64,000 nt of DNA from Bacteroidales bacterium (lineage in GTDB: Bacteria > Bacteroidota > Bacteroidia > Bacteroidales > UBA932), in contig JAILNI010000028.1 in the NCBI GenBank assembly GCA_024691765.1, positions 28,912 through 92,911 on the forward strand. Direction: 5' to 3'. This document shows, piece by piece, positions 1-7,113 of this stretch (within the stretch, counting starts at the first letter, position 1; each line of letters begins with the position of its first letter). A program made the translations under genes and the position numbers. Under the pieces are notes generated by a model, which saw only the letters and a list, made by a program, of their open reading frames with translations, ran no database searches and was not told the origin of the DNA.

Positions 1-1
1 A

Positions 2-991
2 TCCGACCAGGAAGTGCGCTGGTGCCCGGGCTGCGGCGACCACGCCGTGCTCGCCGCCCTGCAGAGGGCTCTCCCGGTAGCCGCCGAGGCTCACGACTAC
101 GGCAAGGAACGCTATGTAGTGGTGAGCGGTATAGGCTGCTCGTCGCGTCTGCCTTACTATATGGACACTTACGGTTTCCATTCGATTCACGGACGCGCCA
201 CGGCTATTTCCACCGGCATCAAGGTGGCAAATCCGCATCTGCGCGTGTGGCAGGCCTGCGGCGACGGCGACGCCCTCGCCATAGGCGGCAACCACTTCAT
301 CCACGCCATCAGGCGCAACATCGACATCAATATACTGCTCTTCAACAACCAGATCTACGGTCTCACGAAGGGCCAGTATTCCCCGACCTCCAAGTTCGGA
401 GCCATCACCAAGACCAGCCCCTACGGCACCGTGGAGCATCCCTTCAATCCGGGAAGCCTGGTGCTGGGAGCCAAGGGCACCTTCTTCGCAAGGAGCCTCG
501 ACGTCGAACTGGCCCTCAACCAGGAGATAATGACCGCCGCGGTCGACCACGACGGCACCTCCGTCATGGAGATGCTCACCAACTGCGTCATCTTCAACGA
601 CGGCGCCCACCGCGACATCTCCGACCCCGCATGGCGCGCCGACCGCACCATCATCCTCCGCCACGGCGAGAAGATGGTCTTCGGCAAGAACCGCGACAAG
701 GGTCTCGTTCTCGACGGCATGGGCCTCAAGGTCGTAACCATTGGTCAGGACGGCTATACTCTGGACGACGTGCTCGTGCACGACGCCCACTGCCAGAACG
801 CCGGTGTGCAGATGATGCTCGCCGACATGAAGTATCCCGATTTCCCCGTAGCCCTCGGCGTGATCCGCGACGTGCGCGACCTCACCTACGACGACGGAGT
901 GACCGACCAGGTGGCGGAAGTCACCGCAAAGAGCCGCATACACTGCATGGACGAGCTCCTGCACAGCGGCAGCACATGGGAAGTAGAATAA
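2..991 (+). CDS. korB: 2-oxoacid:ferredoxin oxidoreductase, beta subunit (5' partial)
   Basis: Thiamine-diphosphate-binding beta subunit of a 2-oxoglutarate (or related 2-oxoacid):ferredoxin oxidoreductase, which decarboxylates a 2-oxoacid to the acyl-CoA and reduces ferredoxin in the cytoplasm. The reading frame is open from the first bases, so the start lies upstream; 329 residues are visible. The N-terminal CPGCGDH motif and the CGDGD element followed by a NNQIYGLTKGQ stretch are the TPP/Mg binding features of this family. The alpha subunit should lie just upstream of the window. gdhA follows 22 bp later on the same strand, so both 2-oxoglutarate-using enzymes are probably co-transcribed. 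Codon use is strongly biased to GCC/CGC/GGC, as for a highly expressed gene. The exact 2-oxoacid cannot be told from this subunit alone. Confidence 0.93.
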   Translation, partial: SDQEVRWCPGCGDHAVLAALQRALPVAAEAHDYGKERYVVVSGIGCSSRLPYYMDTYGFHSIHGRATAISTGIKVANPHLRVWQACGDGDALAIGGNHFIHAIRRNIDINILLFNNQIYGLTKGQYSPTSKFGAITKTSPYGTVEHPFNPGSLVLGAKGTFFARSLDVELALNQEIMTAAVDHDGTSVMEMLTNCVIFNDGAHRDISDPAWRADRTIILRHGEKMVFGKNRDKGLVLDGMGLKVVTIGQDGYTLDDVLVHDAHCQNAGVQMMLADMKYPDFPVALGVIRDVRDLTYDDGVTDQVAEVTAKSRIHCMDELLHSGSTWEVE

Positions 992-1013
992 ACCAACACA
1001 CATAAACACTATC

Positions 1014-2357
1014 ATGAAAACCAACGAAATCATGGCTATGCTCCAGGCGAAGCACCCCGGAGAAAGCGAGTACCTGCAGGCTGTCCAGGAAGTCCTGGAA
1101 AGCATAGAGGAAGTTTACAACCAGCATCCCGAATTCGAAAAGGCGAAGATCGTGGAGCGCATGGTGGAACCCGACCGCATCTACACCTTCCGCGTAACGT
1201 GGGTGGACGACCGCGGCCAGGTGCAGACCAACCTCGGCTATCGCGTACAGTTCAACAGCGCCATAGGCCCCTACAAGGGAGGCCTCCGTTTCCACAGGGC
1301 GGTTACCCCGTCAATGCTGAAGTTCCTCGGTTTCGAGCAGACCTTCAAGAACGCCCTCACCACCCTCCCCATGGGCGGCGGCAAGGGCGGATCCGACTTC
1401 GACCCAACAGGCAAGAGCGACGACGAAATCATGCGCTTCTGCCAGGCCTTCATGCTTGAGCTCTGGCGCTGCATAGGTCCCGACGAGGACGTTCCCGCCG
1501 GCGACGTGGGCGTAGGCGGCCGCGAAATCGGCTTCCTCGACGGCATGTACCGCAAGCTCGCCCGCCAGTACAACACCGGCGTTCTCACCGGCAAGGGCAT
1601 GACCTGGGGCGGCAGCATCCTCAGGCCCGAGGCCACCGGCTACGGCGCAATGTACTTCGCGCACCTGGCCCTGGAGAAGGTCGGAAAGGACCTCGCCGGC
1701 CAGCGCATCGCCCTCTCCGGCTTCGGCAACGTGGCATGGGGCGCCGCCAAGAAAGCCAAGCAGCTCGGCGCCAAGGTCGTGGCCATCAGCGGTCCCGACG
1801 GCGTCTGCGAGATACCCGAAGGCATCACCGACGAGATGATAGACTATATGCTCGAAATGCGCGCGTCCAACCGCAACCGCGTCGAGGATATGGCCGACAA
1901 GTACCCCGGCAAGGCCAAGTTCACCGCCGGCAAGAAGAGCTGGAGCGTTCCCGTGGACATCGCTTTCCCGAGCGCCTTCCAGAACGAGCTCAGCCTCGAC
2001 GACGCCAAGCAGCTCAAGGCAAACGGCTGCTGGGCCGTATTCGAAATCTCCAACATGGGCTGCCAGGCCGACGCCATCCACTGGATGCAGCACAACGGTA
2101 TGCTCTTCGCCCCCGGCAAGGCCGTCAACGCAGGCGGCGTGGCCACTTCGGGCCTCGAGATGACGCAGAACGCCGAGCACATCAGCTGGACCGCCCAGGA
2201 AGTTGACGACAGGCTCCACCATATCATGGCCGCCATCCACGAACAGTGCGTGAAATACGGCACCCAGGCCGACGGCAGCGTCGACTACGTGAAGGGCGCC
2301 AACATCGCCGGCTTCATGAAGGTCGCCACCGCCATGATGGAGGAAGGTATTGTCTAA
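1014..2357 (+). CDS. gdhA: NADP-type glutamate dehydrogenase
   Basis: Cytoplasmic hexameric glutamate dehydrogenase that interconverts 2-oxoglutarate plus ammonia and glutamate. At 447 residues it has the usual length of the NADP-specific class. Substrate-binding elements PYKGGLRFH and GGGKGGSDFDP (with the catalytic lysine in GGGKGG) are followed by PAGDVGVGGREIG, and then by a Rossmann motif GFGNVAWGAA about residue 240. The start ATG is 22 bp after korB, with no terminator between them. A hairpin with a T-run follows at 2426-2459. Codon bias is strong. Together with korB it links central carbon flow to nitrogen assimilation. The family call is firm; cofactor preference is inferred from length and class. 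Confidence 0.96.
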   Translation: MKTNEIMAMLQAKHPGESEYLQAVQEVLESIEEVYNQHPEFEKAKIVERMVEPDRIYTFRVTWVDDRGQVQTNLGYRVQFNSAIGPYKGGLRFHRAVTPSMLKFLGFEQTFKNALTTLPMGGGKGGSDFDPTGKSDDEIMRFCQAFMLELWRCIGPDEDVPAGDVGVGGREIGFLDGMYRKLARQYNTGVLTGKGMTWGGSILRPEATGYGAMYFAHLALEKVGKDLAGQRIALSGFGNVAWGAAKKAKQLGAKVVAISGPDGVCEIPEGITDEMIDYMLEMRASNRNRVEDMADKYPGKAKFTAGKKSWSVPVDIAFPSAFQNELSLDDAKQLKANGCWAVFEISNMGCQADAIHWMQHNGMLFAPGKAVNAGGVATSGLEMTQNAEHISWTAQEVDDRLHHIMAAIHEQCVKYGTQADGSVDYVKGANIAGFMKVATAMMEEGIV

Positions 2358-2394
2358 ATCCGCAATCCGTGCCACCCTCGGACAAGCAGATTAA

Positions 2395-2426
2395 TTTGCT
2401 TTTCTCTCGGTTTGCTCGTAAATTTG
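2395..2426 (+). promoter_or_regulatory. Bacteroidota-type promoter for the SLC13 transporter operon
   Basis: A -33 box TTTG (2395-2398) and a -7 box TAAATTTG (2419-2426) lie 20 bp apart, matching the Bacteroidota sigma-A pattern TTTG-N19/20-TAnnTTTG. The predicted transcript start is near 2431-2433, about 33 bp before the ATG at 2466. The box abuts and overlaps by one base the terminator hairpin of the upstream korB-gdhA unit. Confidence 0.7.
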
Positions 2427-2459
2427 TAGTCGCTTTCGAAAGGAGGCGACTACTTTTTT
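2426..2459 (+). terminator. Intrinsic terminator after gdhA
   Basis: GTAGTCGC (2426-2433) and GCGACTAC (2446-2453) form a perfect 8-bp stem around a 12-nt loop, followed by six T residues. It sits between gdhA and the SLC13 gene. Since the next promoter's -7 box ends where the stem begins, transcripts started there would lack most of the first arm, so this should stop only upstream transcription. Confidence 0.75.
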
Positions 2460-2465
2460 GATAAT

Positions 2466-3914
2466 ATGGCAAACTGTAAATTCAACGTAAAGTACTGTGT
2501 CCTGCTGCCGCTCGTGCTGCTCGTCACGGTGTTCCTGGTAGCAGTGCCTACCTCTTTCTTCGGCATCGCCGCGCTTACGGCCGTGCAGCAGAGGGTCATC
2601 GCCCTCTTCGTGTTCGCGGCCCTCATGTGGATCTTCGAGATTATCCCCAACTGGACCACCTCGCTGCTGGTTATCGTGCTGGCGCTGCTGACCGTGTCCA
2701 ACAAGGGACTCGGCTTCCTCTGCACCCCCGATGCCGGCAAACTCGTGAACTACAAAGACCTCATGGCGTCCTTTGCGGACCCGGTCGTGATGCTCTTCCT
2801 GGGCGGCTTCGTGCTGGCCATCGTGGCCGAGAAATACGGCCTCGACGTCACGCTCGCCCGCGTGCTCCTAGCCCCCTTCGGCAAGAAGCCTCGTTCCGTG
2901 CTGCTGGGCTTCCTCATCGTGATAAGCGTCTTCTCCATGTTCATGAGCAACACCGCCACCGCTGCCATGATGCTGGCCTTCCTCGCCCCGGTGCTGGCCG
3001 TCCTTCCCAAGGATGACCGCGGCCGCGTGGGCCTGGCCCTCGCCATCCCCATCGCTGCGAACATCGGCGGCATAGGCACTCCCATAGGCACGCCTCCCAA
3101 CGCCACGGCGGTCAAGTTCCTCGCCGAGGCCGGCGCCGACATCAGCTTCGGCACCTGGATGCTCCACATGGTACCTTACGTGATTATAATGATAACCTTC
3201 GCGTGGGTGCTCCTGCAGCTTTTCTTCCCCTTCAAGGCGAAGGAAGTGGTGCTCGAGATTCCCGAGAACAAGAAGGAAAAGGACTGGAAATACTACACCG
3301 TGTGGATTGTCTTCCTCGGAACCATACTCCTCTGGATGACGGAGCAGATTCACAAGGTGAACTCCAACGTGGTGGCCCTCGTGCCCCTGGCCGTCCTCAC
3401 TATGCTGGGCATCTTCGACAAGGACGACATCAAGAAGATTAACTGGAGCGTGCTCTGGTTGGTGGCGGGAGGCTTCGCCCTCGGCACCGCGCTGCAGGGC
3501 ACCGGCCTTGCCAAGGTTCTCATCGAGGCCATCCCGTTCGGCAGCATGTCGGTCGTGCTGGTGCTCGTCATCGCAGGCCTGGTGTGCTACTTCCTGTCGA
3601 ACTTCATCAGCAACTCCGCAACCGCCGCCCTGCTTATACCTATACTTATAGTAGTAGCGGAAGGCATGGCCGATCCTGCCGCAGCCAACAACTCGGCGTT
3701 CCTGGCTCTCGGCGGCACCAGGGCCATGATCACCTTCATCGCGGTGTGCGCATCCATCGCAATGTGCTTCCCAATCTCCACTCCTCCGAACGCCATCGCG
3801 TCTTCAACCGGACTCGTAGAGACGAAGGATATGTCCAAGGTCGGTATCATTATCGGCGTGGTCGGCTTCATCTTCGGATACTTCTGGCTCACCGAGATTT
3901 TCCCGTTTGTGTAA
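2466..3914 (+). CDS. SLC13/DASS-family anion:sodium symporter
   Basis: Inner-membrane transporter of the divalent anion:Na+ symporter family (dicarboxylate, sulfate or similar). It has 482 residues and about a dozen hydrophobic segments. Two SN(T/S)AT motifs, MSNTATAAMM near residue 160 and SNSATAALL near residue 380, are the repeated substrate/Na-binding signatures. GTPPNATAV and STPPNAIASS are the paired TPPNA elements. The N-terminus is a long hydrophobic segment without a cleavable signal. The gene has its own consensus promoter and is followed after 1 bp by a porin gene, so uptake across both membranes may be co-expressed. The substrate cannot be fixed from sequence; C4-dicarboxylate or citrate-like anions are the usual choice. 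Confidence 0.9.
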   Translation: MANCKFNVKYCVLLPLVLLVTVFLVAVPTSFFGIAALTAVQQRVIALFVFAALMWIFEIIPNWTTSLLVIVLALLTVSNKGLGFLCTPDAGKLVNYKDLMASFADPVVMLFLGGFVLAIVAEKYGLDVTLARVLLAPFGKKPRSVLLGFLIVISVFSMFMSNTATAAMMLAFLAPVLAVLPKDDRGRVGLALAIPIAANIGGIGTPIGTPPNATAVKFLAEAGADISFGTWMLHMVPYVIIMITFAWVLLQLFFPFKAKEVVLEIPENKKEKDWKYYTVWIVFLGTILLWMTEQIHKVNSNVVALVPLAVLTMLGIFDKDDIKKINWSVLWLVAGGFALGTALQGTGLAKVLIEAIPFGSMSVVLVLVIAGLVCYFLSNFISNSATAALLIPILIVVAEGMADPAAANNSAFLALGGTRAMITFIAVCASIAMCFPISTPPNAIASSTGLVETKDMSKVGIIIGVVGFIFGYFWLTEIFPFV

Positions 3915-3915
3915 T

Positions 3916-5175
3916 ATGAAAAAGGCAATAGTCATACTGGCCCTGGCGGGGCTGACGCTTTCCGCTTTCGGGCAGGAGGCGAAGCCTTCGGTAGAAGTCC
4001 ACGGCTTCATCCGCAACTACTATGCTGTGGATACCCGCGAAATGATAGGACTTACGGAGGATTTCTTTACCTATGTCCCGAAAGACGGTGACGAATACGG
4101 ATATGTGAACTCCCGTTTCGCAGCGCTCACGTCCCGCCTCTGGGTGGAGGTCAAGGGTTATGAGGTGGAAGGTTTCAAGGTGGGCGCCCGTATCGAGGGA
4201 GATTTCTACAACGGTCTCGGCAACGACAAGGTCACCGGTACCGCGAGCCTCCGCCTCCGCCAGGCTTTCGTAACTCTTGCCAAAGGAAGCTGTACCTTGA
4301 AGGCCGGTCAGAGCTGGCATCCTATGGCCGCTGATATGCCGGACATATTCTCGCTCAACACAGGCGCGCCGTTCGGTCCTTTCAGCCGCACTCCTCTTAC
4401 TTCGCTTGAATATAAGGTAAGCGACGCTCTCAGTCTTACTCTCGCCGGACTCTGGCAGATGCAGTATGCATCCTCGGGCCCTTCCGGCAAGAGCGCCAGC
4501 TATATCAAGTGGAGCGGAACCCCGGAATCTTACCTTGGAGCCAGTTTCAAAACCGGAGACCTGCTTCTCCGCGCAGGCCTGGATATGCTCAGCATAAAGC
4601 CGCGCCTCAAGGACGAGACCACGAAGGAGTTTGTCGCAGACCGCATTACCACGCTCACTCCGTTCTTCTATGCACAGTGGAAGAAAGACGCTTTCAGCGT
4701 TAAGTTCAAGACCGTTTTCGCGCAGGCCGGGGAGCATGTGAATCTCAATGGTGGTTACGGAGTCAAATCCGTAAACACCGCTGCAGACGGCACCAAGACA
4801 TATGAATACACTCCCACCAGGAACTCTTCCAGCTGGTTGAGCCTGAAGTATGCGCCGGGAAAGGTGGATTATATCCTCTTCGCCGGTTATGTTAAGAATT
4901 TCGGTACCATAGACGCTCTTGACGGAGCAGCCGGCGTGCCGACAGGTTTCTGGTTCAGCGGCAACAGCTTCAATAACCTGTGCAGCATGTACCGTCTGAC
5001 CCCGACGGCGGTGTATAATCTCGGAAAACTTGCTTTCGGACTTGAGTATGAACTTACCGGGGCACAGTATGGAGATACTGCGGCCGGGATGAACCTCTCC
5101 AGCGGCCTCTATGACCAGAACCTGCACTGGGTTCTCAACCATCGCATCCAGGGATTGATAAAGTATACTTTCTAA
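3916..5175 (+). CDS. Outer-membrane porin-like beta-barrel protein
   Basis: A 419-residue secreted protein that starts with a signal peptide (MKKAIVILALAGLTLSAFGQ, predicted cleavage after the Ala/Gly-rich end). The mature part is rich in alternating amphipathic strands (for example RLWVEVKGYEVEGFKVGARIE) and ends in ...GLIKYTF, a terminal aromatic typical of outer-membrane barrels. It resembles porin/DcaP-like proteins of Bacteroidota. A TTG 9 bp upstream could be read as a start, but the ATG at 3916 gives a clean signal peptide and lies 1 bp after the transporter stop. It probably supplies the SLC13 transporter with anions from outside. No catalytic motif is visible. Confidence 0.75.
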   Translation: MKKAIVILALAGLTLSAFGQEAKPSVEVHGFIRNYYAVDTREMIGLTEDFFTYVPKDGDEYGYVNSRFAALTSRLWVEVKGYEVEGFKVGARIEGDFYNGLGNDKVTGTASLRLRQAFVTLAKGSCTLKAGQSWHPMAADMPDIFSLNTGAPFGPFSRTPLTSLEYKVSDALSLTLAGLWQMQYASSGPSGKSASYIKWSGTPESYLGASFKTGDLLLRAGLDMLSIKPRLKDETTKEFVADRITTLTPFFYAQWKKDAFSVKFKTVFAQAGEHVNLNGGYGVKSVNTAADGTKTYEYTPTRNSSSWLSLKYAPGKVDYILFAGYVKNFGTIDALDGAAGVPTGFWFSGNSFNNLCSMYRLTPTAVYNLGKLAFGLEYELTGAQYGDTAAGMNLSSGLYDQNLHWVLNHRIQGLIKYTF

Positions 5176-5176
5176 G

Positions 5177-6784
5177 GTGAAGTTTTTTAGCCCTGCAGCC
5201 CTGTTGATACTCGCCGCGGCGGTATCCTGCGGAAGGTCTCCGGTGAAGGAGACTTTCCGGGAGCTTGACCGTACCATCGACGATCGGCAGTTGTATATCA
5301 CGCTGTTCGAAAAGAGGAACGACGTGCTTCGTGAGCGTCTCCGCAGCAGCGGCAAAGAGGATTTGAAGTGGGAAACGGCCGAACGCTTATTTCAGGAGTA
5401 CGTTCATTTCAACGCGGATTCGGCAGGTCACTACGTGTCGTTGATGAAGGCGTATGCCCGTGGGAAGGAACAGTTGCTGCGTACCTCCCTGGCGGAGAGC
5501 AGGCTTCTCGGAGTCTCGCACCATGAGGACCTCGCCCTGATGCTCTTCAATTCCATCGATACTATCGGAATGGAGTCAATGGGAGTTACCGAAGAGTATC
5601 TTTCCACAGGTATCAGAATTTTCACCAACCTTTCGAGGTATTCCAGGCCTTCGCTGGACACCAGGGATTATGACCTGGACCTCAGAGCCTTCCGCAACGC
5701 GTATATTGCAAGGGATACCGTGTCTTATGAAGGCCGCAAGCTCCTGGCGCAGCATCTTAGGGATTCCGGCGACCTTGACGGGGCAATGCGGATTTTCCTC
5801 GGCTGCTATGACCCGGATTCGCACGACTACCATAAGGGTACTTCCATAGCTTACAACATAGCTATGCTTTATGGCCGCAGGAACGACGTGGAGAATGCCA
5901 TGATATGGCTGGCGCGGAGCGCCATGTGCGATTTCAAGGCGCCTAACAGGGACTTCCTGTCGCTATACCAACTTTCTCTGGCGCTATACAAGCAGGGACA
6001 GTATACGCGTGCGGGCCGCTATATCCGCATCCATTTCAGCGATGTGTATGCAGGCGATTTCCAGGCTCAGATGATTCAGTCGTCCACTGCCCAGAATATA
6101 ATAGTGGAAGAAGCAATACGTGCCGAGCGCGACAAGAGGCTTGTTATCCTGACCTTCCTGATGCTCGTGTCCGTATTGCTGGTGGTGATCGGCTTCATGC
6201 TGAGTTATGCCAGCAGGCAGGCCCGCGATCTTTCGGAGGCGAATGCAAAACTGGGTGAGTCCAACAGCAAGCTGGCTTACGCCAACAAGGCTTTATCCAA
6301 AAGCAATAAGGCTCTTGCGGAGGCTAACAATATAAAGGACAACTATGTGTTCCGTTATATGGACCTCAGCATCCATTACCTCGACAAAGTGGAGGAAAAG
6401 CGCGCGGAATACAGGCAGATTGCCAAAAACAAGGGGGAAGAAGCCCTGCTCAAGGCTCTCCGTTCCCCGGCGTCCTTTGCAGACTACAAGGAGTTCTATT
6501 CGATATTCGACCGTACGTTCCTGGGTATTTTCCCGAATTTCGTGAAAGGGGTGAATGCCCTCCTTAGCGAGGAGGCCCGTTTTGATCCTGAGGAATGCCG
6601 CGAAAGCCTGCCGACAGAGCTCCGCATACTCGCAACCCTAAAACTGGGCATCGAAGACAGTCCTCGTATTGCCTCTTTCCTCAAGTGCTCATTGTCAACT
6701 GTTTACACTTACAGGGCCAAGATGAGAAACCAGGCCGTATGCCCAAAAGAGGAGTTCGAAGACAGAGTAAAAGCCCTGGAGTAA
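5177..6784 (+). CDS. Membrane-anchored DUF6377-type regulator with C-terminal HTH
   Basis: A 535-residue protein that starts at GTG one base after the porin stop. It has a lipoprotein-like signal (LAAAVSCG, Cys about residue 18), then an alpha-helical, TPR-like periplasmic region to about residue 315. A single transmembrane helix follows at about 321-345 (LVILTFLMLVSVLLVVIGF). Next is a coiled coil with repeated ANxxLxxSN/KALA units at about 350-390. The C-terminal segment (LRILATLKLGI...IASFLKCSLSTVYTYRAKM) reads as a LuxR-like helix-turn-helix. This order fits the DUF6377 family: a one-protein transmembrane signal-to-DNA regulator. It may control its own transporter/porin operon or the surface-protein genes just downstream; the target is not shown. 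A terminator follows. Confidence 0.8.
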   Translation: MKFFSPAALLILAAAVSCGRSPVKETFRELDRTIDDRQLYITLFEKRNDVLRERLRSSGKEDLKWETAERLFQEYVHFNADSAGHYVSLMKAYARGKEQLLRTSLAESRLLGVSHHEDLALMLFNSIDTIGMESMGVTEEYLSTGIRIFTNLSRYSRPSLDTRDYDLDLRAFRNAYIARDTVSYEGRKLLAQHLRDSGDLDGAMRIFLGCYDPDSHDYHKGTSIAYNIAMLYGRRNDVENAMIWLARSAMCDFKAPNRDFLSLYQLSLALYKQGQYTRAGRYIRIHFSDVYAGDFQAQMIQSSTAQNIIVEEAIRAERDKRLVILTFLMLVSVLLVVIGFMLSYASRQARDLSEANAKLGESNSKLAYANKALSKSNKALAEANNIKDNYVFRYMDLSIHYLDKVEEKRAEYRQIAKNKGEEALLKALRSPASFADYKEFYSIFDRTFLGIFPNFVKGVNALLSEEARFDPEECRESLPTELRILATLKLGIEDSPRIASFLKCSLSTVYTYRAKMRNQAVCPKEEFEDRVKALE

Positions 6785-6894
6785 ACTTATAAAATCACTT
6801 ATATTTATCTGGGGGTATATAGATGCAAAAAACAGCCTTTCTTTGATATGAGAGGCTGTTTTGGCCTACGCTTGTCGTCTCAAAAACACTTATA
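6785..6894 (+). repeat. Spaced ACTTATA repeats (possible operator)
   Basis: ACTTATA occurs at 6785-6791, 6797-6803 and 6888-6894. The longer word CACTTATATTT is present twice, at 6796-6806 and 6887-6897. Two more copies lie upstream of susC at 10443-10449 and 10545-10551. The copies flank the terminator of the regulator gene and precede the small gene at 6977. They may be binding sites for a regulator such as the adjacent DUF6377 protein; this is inference. Confidence 0.35.
6829..6862 (+). terminator. Intrinsic terminator after the DUF6377 gene
   Basis: AAAACAGCCT (6829-6838) pairs with AGGCTGTTTT (6853-6862), a perfect 10-bp stem whose A and T flanks supply the U-tract. It lies about 45 bp after the stop codon of the regulator gene. 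Confidence 0.7.
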
Positions 6895-6932
6895 TTTTTT
6901 TCGCACGCGTATTTATAATGTAAAGAGTTTTT

Positions 6933-6940
6933 TAGCTTTG
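6933..6940 (+). promoter_or_regulatory. -7 box for the small gene / beta-helix lipoprotein unit
   Basis: TAGCTTTG matches the -7 consensus TAnnTTTG and lies 36 bp before the ATG at 6977. No good TTTG is seen 19-20 bp upstream, so the promoter may need an activator. A CGCACGCGTA element at 6902-6911 lies at about the -33 position. Confidence 0.5.
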
Positions 6941-6976
6941 CATCGTTAAACACGAAATTAAAGCCAATTAATCGAT

Positions 6977-7111
6977 ATGGAGTTTAAATCAACTTATCAA
7001 AAGCCGGAAGTCGCTTTGCTTACCCTGCAGGCGGCCGGGCTGGTCTGCGTTAGCGGTTTCGAAGCTACCGTAGAAGAAATGAATGAAAACAATTACTCGT
7101 GGGAGATTTAG
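6977..7111 (+). CDS. Small conserved-type peptide (44 aa) preceding a fimbrillin-like lipoprotein
   Basis: A 44-codon ORF beginning MEFKSTYQKPEVALLTLQAA and ending ...ENNYSWEI. It starts 36 bp after a -7 box and stops 2 bp before the next gene. The pattern of a short basic start, TYQKPEV, a small hydrophobic stretch and an acidic Asn-rich tail resembles the small peptides often encoded just upstream of surface-protein genes in Bacteroidales. It has no signal peptide and no known motif. Function is unknown; it could be translationally coupled to the lipoprotein gene. The coding call rests on position, tight spacing and the typical residue pattern. Confidence 0.6.
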   Translation: MEFKSTYQKPEVALLTLQAAGLVCVSGFEATVEEMNENNYSWEI

Positions 7112-7113
7112 CT

